Positions 36,721-49,853 are shown, counted from the stretch's first letter. The stretch is 64,000 nucleotides of DNA from Nymphaea colorata (GCF_008831285.2 NC_045138.2:32025934-32089933), one strand, 5' to 3'. Numbers and translations: made by a program. Notes: generated by a model from the sequence alone, not told the origin.

Positions 36721-39700
36721 TTGCGCTCTCTCTCTCTCTCTCACACACACACATATATATATATATATATTACACCGTACAAATGTGCTTGATGTTCATA
36801 TATTATAAAAAACTTAGACAATCCTGCAAATCTGTCGCAGAACAATTATCTATTTTTCATTATACATTGTAAAAAGAAGAATCATTAAAACTGTATACAA
36901 TTGAGCAAATCCGTCACAGTACATATATGTATACATTGACATAACGGCTTTTAAAACAGGAAAAAAAAAAAAATCATAACCAAGCTGTATGGCCATTGCC
37001 GCAGTGGCCTTAAAAAAAAAATGATTGGCTTACTAAATACTATATTGTTGCCTGCAGTTGTCTCAGTTATTGAGGGAATCTGCCTTGTGTAAGCTATGAA
37101 CACAGTCCGACATTTCTACTGTTATAGCACATGATATGCTATTTTACATACTTAACTTACAAGCATTTGCTTGGATGCCAAGAAGTTGGTGTTGCCTTGA
37201 GCTACTGTGCAGATCTAAACGGCAGATATGAAAGTAAACAGAAGTGAAACGCTCATCCAAGTTTGTGTAGGCTGCTGTAATAGGCTTATCAACACTTGCC
37301 CTTGCGCACACACATACAGGAAAATTAAAACTAGTTGGTTGCCCTGGATGGTTGCATACTTAAATTTTGTCGCTAAAAGCACTATGAACCTGTCACTAAA
37401 GCATCACATACCATTACTACATCATTAAATATTGTTGCTAATGTCCTGTGGCTGAAGACTTTTAGCAATGGGTTCTAAAAATTTAATCATGCGACAATTT
37501 AACAGCCAGAATATATTTGGAGTGCGTTATTTTTAAAATTTAAAAATAAATAAGGTGAAGAAAATAAAATAACATAAATATAAAAAAATGTCAACGACAT
37601 GCCAATAGCTGATAATATCGTGACCAAGTCAGGATATGTAATTTGTAATCCACTGTTTTTCTAGTGTTTACAGGATATCAGGCCCCATGCTTAGGCTTCT
37701 TGTCATAATTTTTTTTAATTCATGTCTCATTTCAAGCTTCATTCTCAAATTCACAATTTTTTAACCACGAGTTTACACTGATTCTCATGTTAAATCAAAC
37801 CACCAAATCCCAAGAAAAACAAACACCCAGTTAACTAGTTAATTATTTATTTGAAGTAGTCTACGTAATCTTTCATTGTTTTTATTCATCAGTATATGAT
37901 AACTTAAATAATTTAAGCATAATATATACCGTATATTCTTTGGTACACATTTACTCGTTGCCCGTTCATGGCAATACTTAAACCATGTAAACGGGGCGGT
38001 CACAGTCAAGATCATGCATATGAAATAATATTTCATTTTAAGTACATAAACAAAAGTTCCTGTCTGTAGCATGACGTTCAACGTGCCCGTCAAATGAAAT
38101 AACAAAACAATTATTATATTTTTCATAGAATTGAACGGATCCAAGTGTTTGGTGCGGTCTCATAACTTTCCCTTACAAGGAGCCTGCATTTTTACCATAA
38201 TCCGGAAACTATGACTTAAATTTTCAAGTTTAATTTATATACACTAACCTTTCAAGACATTCTTCCTTGTCCCCTTTTCATATATTTTTATTAGTTTTGC
38301 TACTAGCAGTCAAGTATTGATTATTGAGCCTGATTTTAATATCATACAAACACAGACTATATGTTTGGAATTTGGATGCACATAAAGTCCTGGAATAAGT
38401 TCGCTTAAAGCTTGCAACTGAAAGGGGAACTAAAGTTGTGTAAGAATTTGTGTGGTCTCTAGCTACAAGGTTCAACGATCAGCTAGTGCTTTTTGAATTG
38501 AGACGGTGTTGTGTGTGTTTAGGGCCAATTACATACAGTTGTGTTTGAAGTTTGAGAGGACGTTTGATAAGAAAAACATTGCACTCATAAAACAAGTGTT
38601 CATAAAACACGAGAACATTAATAATTCCAGGTGAGTGAGAGGGCTATCCCACTACACAGGCGAGAGCTGAAGGCCCCCCTCTTCTCCTTTGCAACTAAGG
38701 CTCGAGTTGCAACAGTACCAAGTGGTGAGATTGCCGCATGCTCGAACGTCCATGTAAAACCCACTCCACTTACGATACAAGGAGCATAGCTGAGTTTCAA
38801 ACTAAAGACACACCTTCAAAGTGCCTCCAAGCCCACCATTTTGTGCTATGCCCCCTCGGGGCAAGAACATGAATACTTACTGTAGGAAATGCGATGGCAT
38901 TATAGGCGTTGCTTCCAGTTCTATCAGCCTAGATATAATCATACAACGTTTACTAAAACAAAATCATTATGCCGTTGAACTAGTGTTGCAGGTAAATATG
39001 TTCCTAAAACACAATATTCTTTTAGGTGCTTTTTCAAGCACCCAATCACCTCTTCTTTTCTCTTCAAAAAACTCTATCAAACATGCGAACGACGTATGTG
39101 AAGCACTTCGGGAAGAAATACATTAGATCTGTCTCCTTTCGGTTGATGCTTTAAAGCAAATCATTAGTTGTTACAGAGATACTATTTTTATTGCAATCAA
39201 CCAACGTGAATTAAAGTCTGCACTTTCCACATGACATGCCAAAATAAAATTTGGAGACGAGTATCACAACTTTGCCTGTAAAATAGCGCTAACAGAATTT
39301 GATAATTTTAATTTCTAAAGATGCATCATCTTTTAGGGATATTATTTTTTCTGCAATTGATATTTGGGGAATAACTACATCCGGTGCACTCTATGGTTTG
39401 TAACTCTACCAACATGAGACTTGGAGACGTGACTCTCAGACCCTTATCTGTGAAAAACAATTCTCAAAAGTCTTCGTACGGATATTTCTCTCTAAGAAAA
39501 GGTGAAAAGAAAAGCCTTTTGAATGATCCGCATGAGAAATGTCTTTAAAAAGAACATTGCAGAAGCAGTATATATCATACAGCGTTTGACCTCAACAGAT
39601 CTAATGCTTGACTGGAAGCAACCACATGAACAAGCAGAGAAAAGGAATGAAGGTTTCCATGAGGCTTAGACTAGATTGCTGTCTAACAAGCTTCTGAATC

Positions 39701-39934
39701 CAAAGCTGAACTTGTGAGCATTCCACAAAGGCACAAACTTAAGGAGTAACTGTCAAAGTTATGATGGTGAATGCAGGCATGAACTAAAAATAGAAAAATT
39801 TCTTGCAGATATATTAGTATATACATAGCGAAACAAGGGAAAAAAAAATAAATGTTCCGCTTTGCACGAGAAGATAGAGGGGGTCATGGTGCCAAAGCAT
39901 AAGAAAAAAAAGACGTACATGCATATTTTCACTG
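36721..39934. other. Gene-free intergenic DNA
   Basis: Starts with a compound (CT)(CA)(TA) microsatellite (36725-36771). No coding region supported. The 3' UTR of the guanylate kinase gene should lie just below 39935. Confidence 0.5.
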
Positions 39935-42900
39935 TTAAATATTTGCACTTCGCTGCCGAACTTTAGCTTTTTCAGCATCAATTATAGATTCTACCAATTT
40001 AACTGCGTTCTCAAGCTTTCCCTCAGCATTAACAACGACATAGTCAAACTCCTTTAAATGCCTTACCTCCTCTCGAGCAGTTGCTATCCTCACCAGGAGC
40101 ATCTCTGAGGTCTCTGTCTTCCTGTCTATGAGCCGTTTCACTAAAGCTGTCTCACTCTCAGGGACTAGAAATACAAAGACCGCCGAATCCCCTAGTATGG
40201 CTCTCAGAGTAGCAGCACCTTGAATATCTACTCGTAAAACAATGTCAAATCCTTTGGCCATGAAGTTCCGAATCTGCATACAGGAACACCGCCACCAATA
40301 GTACATTCATGACTAGTGAAACATAACTACGATTAAAATCAACTAGGAAAAGCACATAGGCAACACGAAAATATGTAAGTACAGAGAGATGGAGAGGAGT
40401 ATAGAAACCCAAAATAGAAATGAAAGGTTCCACTATACTGCCGCTGACATGGCTTTTGACATGTGTACCTAGCTAGCTGCATAAAAGGGATGAACATGAC
40501 AAAGAACAATTACATCCAAAATGCAAAAGCTATCAATTTGGGGAATACATTAAGCAGCAAATCTTTCTGACATTAAGCAGCAAATCTTTCTGACATCAAG
40601 GGGTAGACAGAAAAATGGAACCCTATTCAGCAAGTGCCTTTGTGCAAGTTTTGTAATTTCATAGGAACATATTTGTGAGACAGCTTACGCAAATCTGGTA
40701 AACTAGGTTCCTTTTCTTTTTGCCCAATTTACATGACTTGACTGCATAGTAACTTCCATTTATGCCAGCAAAGGTGTCTTGAATTTTGTGCAAGCAAACT
40801 TATTCATTTGAGCCATTTCAAGAAATAAAAGTAAGGGTGTTTCTTGAAAAGGGCTCTCTTTAATATTACCTGTCAAATAAAAGCATAAGCTTCATCTTCT
40901 CATCTCTCCATGTGCATAATGACATAAATATAGGTTCAAAACAAAAGCATGGTCTCCTTCAAAGTGACAGTTTAAAATTTTATTTATTTGCATGAAATCA
41001 CAAATATTGTCAATGCTGTGGAAAGGTGTGGACATATTATCATTCTTGGGAGAGCTGTCGACATCAGCAAGATATCATAACAGTGCAAAATATCACCTAC
41101 GAGATTCCATACTCAAACTGACATTCTCAGGTCAGACATGCACTAGTTGAGTTCTATGGGTAGCAATTTCTCAAACCTAAGTGTGGCAACTCCTTTGAAT
41201 CACCCTAATCTGAAAATAATTAAACCTTCAAGAATTCTAAAATTGGACAACAGACAGTAATTCTGATTTAATTGATCGTGAATACAAAACATAAAGACAT
41301 TTACAGACCAGTGACATAGGGCTCTTCCACACAATACACAAGCCTAACCCAATCCATGTTTAAGTACTCACAACCACAAGATGACCATACAATACAAACC
41401 ACAAAGATAAGTACTCAGCATGCTAAAACATACTAGAAAGTAGAAACTTACAGTACTTGAATTTATAAGTTAACAGGTAGGTGATTTTTTCTTTCGTTTT
41501 CTTTTTTTTTTCCTAAGAAGTAAGTACCTTTTTTCTGCACATATTTGAAAGATAACATGACATAAACCTATTATCTCATTTTCCTTATACTTATTTTCCT
41601 TTTTTTTTTCCAAAACTTAAAATTTTGAAATAATAATAATAATAATGAAGGGGGGAACAAATTCACAACTTACAGAGAAAAACCTTTCAGAGAAATTAGC
41701 AATTTGTTGTATCGTTCAATAAGATTATCTATCAAAGTTAAATAACATTTGAAAAAGTCGATGTAAAGAGAGCCACTGCATGACTTAGTACCATGATCAT
41801 CTGAAATAAACAGAAACAAGTACCTGCTGCTTAGGAATTCCTTTATAGTCTCCATAGACAAGAGCATACTCCAATAGCTCATCGTTGTTGACCATTGAAA
41901 GAAATTGTTCTTTAGTAACAAAGAAGTAATCCTTTCCATCAACTTCACCAGGTCGTTTTGGGCGGCTTGTAGCTGTAATGACAAAGTGAATTCCCTCCCG
42001 CACTTCCTGCAGTCTCTGTTGAAACTATGATGATTTAGGCATTGGCTGCAGCAGTCATCACAGTCCATGGCTTTAACCAGATTGAACAACTAAAAACATA
42101 TTTATCAACTCCTATAAGAAGGGATCGACAAGGCTGTAAATCAAGAGTGTGGATCACTGGTAATAAATAATAATCACAAGAACAGACAGGAAATGAACAA
42201 TTAAGCAGAAAACATCCAGGATCCAGCCAGGAGCATAAAACAGGGAGAAAGAGAAAACAACCACAGAAAATTGAGATGTAAAATAGACTTTGGTTGTGAA
42301 ACTTGGAAGAGTAAGAAAATTAAGAAAACCATTTGATTCATGAACATTGGAATATTCGTCTAAAATCTCATATAACATGTATTTAAAGACATTTTGTTCA
42401 CTTTTTTTCAGTTTTTTCAGTTTCTTTAATGCCAAACAGTTTTTTTTTTCATTTTCTATTTTTTATTTGTTGCTAATCTACTTATCTTTTGATGTTTGTG
42501 TCATTAGTTTCTCACTTATTTTATTTTTCCCTCATTTTTAGTTTTTTAAAATTTTAAAAATTTACTGTATTTGTCCTGTTTTTTTAAAGTTCGTTGTATT
42601 ATACCCGAGAAAAACCTCGCCGTTTAAAATTCCCAGATGCTATTTGTGACTATGATTCAAACAAATATAATCTAAAGGGCATGTTTAGTAGAGTTAAGAT
42701 TTTGAAACAACAGAACTATGTATCAAGGTTTCTTGGTGATCACCCAATTTTGCTGGATGGAAAAACTTATTCTTTTGCTGAAATCCAAGCTAGATTGCAT
42801 GTAGCAATATATACATATTCACGTGTCTATACATAAATACATATGTATAGATACACAAGAGAGAGAGAGAGAGATTGTAGTTTTGACATTGACAGGATTA

Positions 42901-44851
42901 CGAAGTTCAATTATATGTCAGGTTACTGCTTCCAATGTGATCGAGCTTTACCTTTTACAATTCACTAATGTTACTGTACTCTCATTTTTACTGGTATATA
43001 ATTTTACTTGTTTCAATTTGTTGATCTTGTCTCATTAAGCTAATCATGTGTATGTTTTTTATTTTTAAAATCAGTGATTCCTTCTCTGCCTTTCTTATTT
43101 TTCTCCCATTTTCGGAGCCGACTAGGACAAGCACCAACTGCTCTCAAAAGTCTAGCTTTTGCTTCCTTGGAGCTCTTAATTACACAAGTTTTCAGCAAAA
43201 ATAAACAACAATGAAATGGATCAAAAAGAAAACGTACAGAACCAGAACATTCAAATTCAAACAACATCCAAATTCAAAGATCTAACAGCCAGCAACTATA
43301 ACAAATGCATTTCATACCTTGATAAGAGCATCTTTTCCTACTCCACTCGGCCCACTGATCACCACAATCAAAGGATTTGTTGGTGGAGCTAGAGGTTCTG
43401 AACTGAAACATGAGCCTAGAGCTGATTCAAGTCCCCTCATCAATTCAACCTACCAAGAAGTTAGCCAGCCAAATATCATACTCAGTTGATCTACGGAAGG
43501 TATGAATTCACAACGTTGAATAGCTAAACGATCAATAAGAAACAAGAAAAGAAAAAACAGCCACCAGTATAAAGGACCAGGCTTCCAAATAGAACCAAAT
43601 CCATTAATGTGTGAGTAAAGAAGAATGTTCCATTTCCATATGACACTCGATCCTGCATTTCTCCTCATGCAAAGCATGAAGAAAATAAGGAGAAAGAATA
43701 AGAAGAAAAAAACGAGGAAAATAAATTTTTTTAAAAAAAAATCAAACACAAGGTTAATATGAGAAGCGGCCTGAAATGGCCCATTCAAAGTATTTTAGCT
43801 ATCATGGGGACCTGTATCAGAAAACAGGCCTCTGTATAGGCCAATAGAATAACACAATAATATTAAAAATTTATTTCCTAATTTTTGTTTAATTTTTTAT
43901 GGCTGATATGACCGAATACAGGCTGATGGGCATTGGTGATAATGTGTAGTTTTTAAAGGATTTTGAGATGAGATGGAACTGGACATTGATAACACTGCTG
44001 GACGGTACCATGATCCCTCAACTATTGCCAAATATAGGTTGATGGGCATGGGTGATAATGAGTAGTTTTTTAAGGATTTTGAGATGAGACGGAACTGGAT
44101 ATTGATAACACTGCTGGATGGTACCATGATCCCTCAACTAAGTTGGGTGCACAGGCGCATTGTGGGTGAAGTTGTTAATAATTGATGATTATGATACTTT
44201 AAGCTCTACTTCAAGTGCATATATTTCTTTTATCTTTTTAAGTGTGTGTGTGTGTGTGTGTGTGTGTATACATATATAAATATATATAGTTATAAGCTTC
44301 TCTCTCTCTCTCTCTCTGTCTATAGATATAGATATATATATATATATATATATAAAGAGAGAGAGAGAGAAGCTTACAACTACATTTGCATATCAAATAA
44401 TTATATACATATACATACACACAATATATATGTACATATATGTATGATTGGTAAAGACCAGACACTTAGGTTAGGGATAAAAAACCAGACCCATCAATTT
44501 TGTTTTTAAAAAAACTATTTTAAATAAAATATAAATATCTTAATATGTTTATAAACACTATTTAGATATAAAACATGCTTTGGTTTGTGTTGTTTTAATG
44601 AAAACTGTTGATTTTTTTTATTATCATGCCATGGGGGCCATTCATTTTTTCTTATTATAAAAACAGCATTAAAGTCTAACAAATGATCAACTTAGTGTAT
44701 GTTTTGCATCAACCCATTCTTAAGGTCATATCAATAAGGTTAGATTGAAAAAAAAAGAACACTTTAAAAATCAAAATCAAAGGGTCTGGTTTTTATCCCT
44801 GACCTAGGTGTCTGGTTTTTAACAATCTTTCTCTTTCTCTCTCTCTCTCTC

Positions 44852-44905
<54 letters not shown>

Positions 44906-46203
44906 AAGCTTTTTTCCAAAAATGGCTCGCCAGAAAATTTTCAGCCTATATGAAAGTAAAATTTACAATTTTTTTCAACCTAAACAAGGGATCACAACGG
45001 TTGATAAGCAGAAGTGAGAGTTCGTGAATGTTGTAATTTTTGAGTGGGATGACTTTTGCGAAACAGAAACGTGTAAAGATCTAACAATGGTTGAATTTGG
45101 AAATCAAGTGTTAGGGTGGCAGTTGGCACTGACTAGGTAATACAATAATTTCTTAATCGATAGAAACGAATAAGAGCCATATCCAGCAGGGAAAAAGAGG
45201 TAAATTTGGAAAATTTCTTCTGCTAAGATTGTAAAAGTTAAAAAAAGAAAGGTCGTCTATTTCAATGTCATAGGCTGTCACAATATAAGGTTCTAGTTCA
45301 AAGACCCCCAGCAAGAGGAGAAGGATCAACAACACGATGAGATGAACTGTATTATTTGAATACTTCTTGTGGTGGTCGCCACTTGGAAAAGCAAAAGGTT
45401 TTCAAGGACGCTACGACATAGACCGATGAAGCACATCAAAGATTCAAAAAGAGCTGCTCACTTATGCAGAATAGCAACTTAGCAAAAGCTTATCCGTCTG
45501 GAGTTATGAGTCCTTCATGCCACCACCTGGTGGATCAGTTAGCTCGTCTCAGGCCATTCCAGGGCGTTCATGGCCATAATGGAGTAAGACTCGAGGCCGA
45601 GGCCGTGCTTCCGCCATTTCAATGCAGGACGCAGTTGGTGCTCTCCAAATATTCAACAATAAGAAAAGAAAACAAATTTATATACGCATATCGGTCCAAA
45701 CAGGTCGAAATTCTCAATGTCGAGCATCTGGATAAGAAAATCTAAATCTTGAATCTCTAAATTCACCAAATAACCTAAAATCATGGTGAACAAAGATCAC
45801 GGACAAAGGAAAAAAAAATGCTCAACCGAAATGCACAGAAAGAAAAAAAAAAAAAACACAACGAAAAATTTTCGCTTTTAAAAAAAAGGAAGACCGAGGG
45901 AATTACCCTATCGGCGCCAGGAGGAGGGAGAGGGGCGGCCTGCGACCTCCTTGTGCCGCAGGTACTGAACGTCGACGCCATGGAAGCGGAGGCCGAGAGA
46001 CGAGCCCTGAAACCAAACTTCTTACACTCGGAGCTCGCCGGAGGAGAGTCGGAGAAGTAGAAGCTCCGGTGCCGGCGGGGCGTAAACGGCGAGAAGGCCA
46101 AGCGAGAGGGTCCAGGCCGCACCAATGAGTGAAGGAAGTGGCGGAGGGAGGAGGAGCCCTGCAGCAACGGGTTCCAGCCCATCCCCAACGACCGACTGGC
46201 CAT
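39935..46203 (-). CDS. Guanylate kinase, plastid/mitochondrial type
   Basis: Converts GMP plus ATP to GDP plus ADP. Four minus-strand exons, 46203-45907, 43449-43318, 42006-41824 and 40273-39935, join in phase 0 to 316 residues. Exon 1 encodes an Arg/Ser/Pro-rich, acid-poor leader ([20 protein letters not shown] onward) that looks like an organelle transit peptide. Exon 2 carries the P-loop GPSGVGKD (about residues 131-138). Exon 3 carries the GMP-binding [16 protein letters not shown] and [15 protein letters not shown]. Exon 4 has [15 protein letters not shown], the lid with RLIDRKTET, and ends [16 protein letters not shown], as in plant organellar guanylate kinases. Start: ATG at 46203 preferred. 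An in-frame ATG at 46245 would add 14 residues, and one at 46182 would remove 7. Intron 1 (2.4 kb) and intron 2 (1.3 kb) hold transposons and microsatellites. Confidence 0.93.
42420..42655. repeat. Dispersed repeat shared with 50085-50293 (copy in guanylate kinase intron 2)
   Basis: The T-rich stretch with tgttgctaatctacttatct, then cgttgtattatacccgagaa and gtttaaaattcccagatgct, ending gtgactatg, parallels 50085-50293 over about 210-235 bp with moderate divergence and the same orientation. Likely transposon-derived. Confidence 0.65.
43920..44141. repeat. Tandem duplication, 116-bp period
   Basis: aggctgatgggcattggtga at 43920 recurs as aggttgatgggcatgggtga at 44036. The two units stay nearly identical to ccctcaacta. 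Lies in guanylate kinase intron 1. Confidence 0.9.
44240..44369. repeat. Compound (GT)(TA)(CT)(GA) microsatellite
   Basis: Successive gt, ta, ct, ta and ga dinucleotide runs in guanylate kinase intron 1. The ct and ga runs flanking a (TA)n can form a hairpin. Confidence 0.9.
44446..44827. mobile_element. MITE family A, copy 1, about 45-bp terminal inverted repeats
   Basis: Left end gattggtaaagaccagacac matches the right end read on the other strand (gattgttaaaaaccagacac), and similarity continues through ttaggttagggataaaaaaccagaccc. The 382-bp element is AT-rich and noncoding. The same ends and length occur at 57566-57947. It is flanked on both sides by microsatellites. No clear target duplication. 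Confidence 0.85.
44828..44904. repeat. Compound (CT)(TA)(CA) microsatellite
   Basis: Directly follows the right end of the MITE at 44446-44827. Confidence 0.93.
45480..45650. other. Unexplained GC-rich block in guanylate kinase intron 1
   Basis: A GC-rich patch (for example cgaggccgaggccgtgcttc) inside AT-rich intron. It is open in a plus frame ([20 protein letters not shown]) and partly in a minus frame ([14 protein letters not shown]). I do not recognise either, and the guanylate kinase exons join in phase without it. It could be a captured gene or transposon fragment. Confidence 0.4.
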
Positions 46204-47552
46204 TCGTTTCCCTCCCAAACCTTCGCGTTCGGAGCCATGGTTCATCAATATCGTCACGGTTTCCAAAATATCGGGATCTTTTCAGGTGCCGATACATACA
46301 ATCAAATAAAGCAACGTTATGTTAAAAGACTTATTTATAGTATTTTCATTTTCATTTTCATTGGCGATATTAACACGTTAAAAACAGACTTCTTAGTCAC
46401 ATGTATTAGAGTATTTATTAAATTCAACTTTTTAAGGTGCTATCAAGTCCGAACTTATGTTGTAAAAATCGATTCTCATAGAAAAAACTTCAAAAAAATT
46501 ATGTGTAAGAGTGGTATTCATAGCATCCCATCCGATGCAAAATTGATAGGAGATAAGGCTCCCTACCTTTTATTCCAAAAGAATAAACATAAGCTGTATA
46601 TAGGAAAAAAAAGTAGTGTTTGATAGTCTCGGATCTCATATTCGAAGTTGTATTAAATGGTATGCATGGTAAGATCGAGCACCAGTTTAAACAAACTCTT
46701 GGTAGTAAGGATTTTAAATCCACATTACATGTAAAAAAAAAACCATAAATTTGAGGTTGGGAATGGAGTTCGACCTTAAATCCACTGATCGGAGAACGAT
46801 CTCAGCTTTACAGAAAGACAGACAAACCCTAAATAATGAAGAGGGAATAAGCCTCAAGAAGAACTTGAAGCCCAAAAGAACAAAAGATGAGGGTTAGGAT
46901 TCAAAACTACTAATATATATAGTATAGGCAATTTACATATGTCACTTAAAATCATCTTTACATAACGTTGGTTTCATGATATTATTGTGTAGTTAACTAA
47001 ATTAACTGGGCGGTCCCACTTCCTCACTTGTAGGTTCGTAGATCCTTGTCCACTAAAAAATGGTAGGGGACTCATTTTCTTTCAAGAATGATTCAGTTAT
47101 CCATGTGAAACTTATTCACCGACATTCAAGAATGCGTTCAACAAAGAAAGGATTTTATTTTGTTGTTGTGGCTTTAGTTTACTCTTTCTGAGATCAGCTG
47201 CATTTAGAATCAATCTTTTGATTTTGCTTTGTTTTGTTTTTCCAGAATCGTTCTCATTTTCTTTAGTATATTGCAAGTATTGTTTTGTCTATTTTACAAA
47301 CGGTAGACTAGAGTCGAGTCTGCTGCTGGAACTTTTTGTGTAGTTATGCTTCATGTTATGCTTGTATGGGTCACTTAGCTGACTTGGAAAAAAGCTAAGG
47401 CCATGTTTGATAGATTCGGACCCGAGATCCGAGAGACTGCTTTAAATAAGATCTTAATTTATACATTGGATCTTAAATTCAAATTATATACACAAAAACT
47501 TTGGATTTAAGATAGAATTGGACTTGAGAGGGGGGAGTTAGAGGTCTATAGT
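46204..47552. other. Promoter side of the guanylate kinase gene and intergenic DNA
   Basis: Contains the presumed 5' UTR and promoter of the minus-strand guanylate kinase gene. No TATA box convincingly placed. No other gene seen. Confidence 0.45.
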
Positions 47553-47920
47553 CAGGGATGTCAACGGATTGGATACCCTTGATCATATCTATTTTTTTGG
47601 ATATTTACATATTCGGATTCGAATATGAAAAAAGTGTCATATCTGAATCCAAATCCAAAATTTGATTTTACAATCTGAATCCAATCCAAATCCAATTTTT
47701 ATATTTATATCCAAATCTGAATTTTGAACCGAATTTGTTATTCAGCATGAGATACAGGATCCTTGTCTAGAAATAAATCTGATCTGAAACTGATCGAATA
47801 TTTATGTAAATCCGAATTCAAATCGACTTCTAAATAAAATATTAATTTTTTTTCATATCTGATTTTTTCGAATCAATTCAGTCATGAATTCAATTCAAAT
47901 TGGATATATTGATGTCTCTG
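47553..47920. mobile_element. hAT-like MITE (cagggatgtcaac ends)
   Basis: Left end cagggatgtcaacggattgg and right end (other strand) cagagacatcaatatatcca are imperfect inverted repeats. The interior is a run of atccaaatccaa/ggatattt-type units, typical of a common plant hAT-like MITE class. An 8-bp target duplication is not evident. Confidence 0.65.
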
Positions 47921-48072
47921 TTTGTATGGCGTAAGCCAACATGAAAGAGCAATCAAAGGGCAACCAAAGGACATTAAACAAACACCAGATTTCCTAGGTA
48001 AAAATGAGGAGTAGGATTTTCAGCACATGGTCAAAACCTCATATTTGATGGCGATAGAAGGATCTTTCACCC

Positions 48073-48242
48073 CAGGGGCGGAGTCAGCATTTTGTTTAGA
48101 GACGGGCCAAATAATCCAACCTCAAATTTGGGTAAAAAAATACATTGAAAAACTAATTTTTTTTTATTTTTCTAATATTATTTTTTTTTCTAGTTCGGGG
48201 TGGTCCACGGCCTAGGCGGCGGCCCCCCTCCCTCCACCCCTG
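48073..48242. mobile_element. Short hAT-like MITE (caggggcggag ends)
   Basis: Left end caggggcggagtcag and right end, other strand, caggggtggagggaggg. 170 bp with AT-rich middle and a ggcctaggcggcggcccccc block near the right end. Target duplication uncertain. Confidence 0.6.
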
Positions 48243-48422
48243 TCTGACCCTCTTTAGTTCTCAGATCCTCAGTGATCTCAAATCACCTTACAAATGGCGA
48301 CATGTCAATGAAGGAATGTACGTGGGCGGTCACTGTATCACTCATTCCACCAAACACAAACACGGTGGATGGGCCAATGCATTCAGGCCTGTTTCTGAAA
48401 TGCACAAAAATGAGGGAACAAT

Positions 48423-48496
48423 AAGTTCTCATTCTATGCGCTTTAAGAACATGAACACGAAGTTCTTATTCTATGCGCTTTAAGAACATGAACCAA
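48423..48496. repeat. Tandem duplication, 37-bp period
   Basis: aagttctcattctatgcgct at 48423 repeats as aagttcttattctatgcgct at 48460, each followed by ttaagaacatgaac. Confidence 0.93.
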
Positions 48497-48939
48497 ATAT
48501 TCCTCCAAGTAAAGATCAAATCTGTTTGTAGCTGGTGGCGATCAGCATCCATTTGGTTATTAGCTGGTAGAAGTTTGCTCATCCTTCAAGCTAGTTTTGG
48601 ATAAAAACGGTCCTACATACCATTCTAGTTGCAAAGAATTTAGAAATGTGATGGACAAAAACATTATCTGAAACACACCATTCCATTATATTTTTTATAC
48701 ATTTTCACGGACAGGGACAAAAAACCATACCCCTTGAGATTGATGGTTAAACCATTTTTTATGTAATCTACCCTTTATATATATATATATACATATATAT
48801 ATATAAAGTTAATTATTATTTTTAGTTTAACAGTGTTCTTGTAATAATAAAAAAACAGTCTCTTATAACATCAAAATTTTGACAGTAGAAAAATCAGTAT
48901 TTTTTGGACTTGTGTTGGTTGAGCGAATCTCCACATGCT

Positions 48940-49018
48940 CTATGGGGGCAGGGGTGGAGGCAAGGGGGTTGGTTCGGTAGGGGCCTCTGCTGTTTTTCAT
49001 ATTTTAAAAAATTCAAAA

Positions 49019-49061
<43 letters not shown>

Positions 49062-49160
49062 GAAAAATCTATTTCAACCCATGTTAAAATTTTGAAACTA
49101 TAATTCAGTCACTGCAACAAAAAAATGTTGGCTCCAACCCTTTATTTAGGAGAGGGGATA
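48940..49160. mobile_element. Fragment of caggggtggag-type MITE with (TA)n insert
   Basis: Begins gcaggggtggaggcaagggg, has a (TA)n run at 49021-49057, and near 49130 carries ttggctccaacccttt, a degraded inverted counterpart. Related to 48073-48242. Confidence 0.45.
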
Positions 49161-49793
49161 TCCCAAAGAGGCCCAAGTACCTCTTCATTTTTCTTTGAGG
49201 ACTTAGGTAAGGTGTAAGATGTTCATTAACTAGAGTCTCATGCATCCATCATTTGCAGTTTAAAGGAGTAACGGTTATGAGAATCTAATTGATGACTGCA
49301 TGTCACACACAGGCTTTCAATGATGTGAAATTTGAACAACCACATTCTTCTTCTTCTTCGTGCTTGGTGGAGGAGCACCAAGACATTATTAGTCTCCGTT
49401 TAGAGAGTTTAGTCATGCATACACATAAAAGTAGTTGAGGTGGACATCCGGTCAGGGCCCAGGATTTTTTATAAGCTTGTCCGTTGATAATTTTCTGAGC
49501 CTGACCTAGCCCATCTATGATATGAATGACTGGTTTTGTCCTGACCCTGCGGCTAACGAATTTTGTTGGTGACCGACTTGTTGATCTAATGGTTACAACT
49601 TTTCCTTTTGGTGCAATTGATCTTAGATCTCAAACGAAAGAGGAAAGATGTTGAAAGGTTGATCCAAAGCTAACTTATCATAGCCCGCACTTGATAGGGG
49701 AGAACGTTTTTTTCTTGTTAGAAGGGGGAAAATATCTCTGCTATTTCAAACAATGTGCAACGGCAATTTTAATGGATGTGTTCCACAGACAGA

Positions 49794-49853
49794 AAGGTTA
49801 TCCTTGCTTTCAAACATGCCGGCAAGGTTATCCTTGCTTTCAAACATGCCCGC
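49794..49853. repeat. Tandem duplication, 30-bp period
   Basis: aaggttatccttgctttcaa appears twice, 30 bp apart, each followed by acatgcc and a gc-rich join. Confidence 0.93.

Noticed and set aside
38618-39126. Short open frames on both strands
   Set aside because: No domain and no splice structure. Composition is like the surrounding intergenic DNA.
42594-42836. Plus-strand frame with [18 protein letters not shown]
   Set aside because: Protein-like wording but it is short, lies in guanylate kinase intron 2 next to a dispersed repeat, and has no partner exon. I could not assign it.
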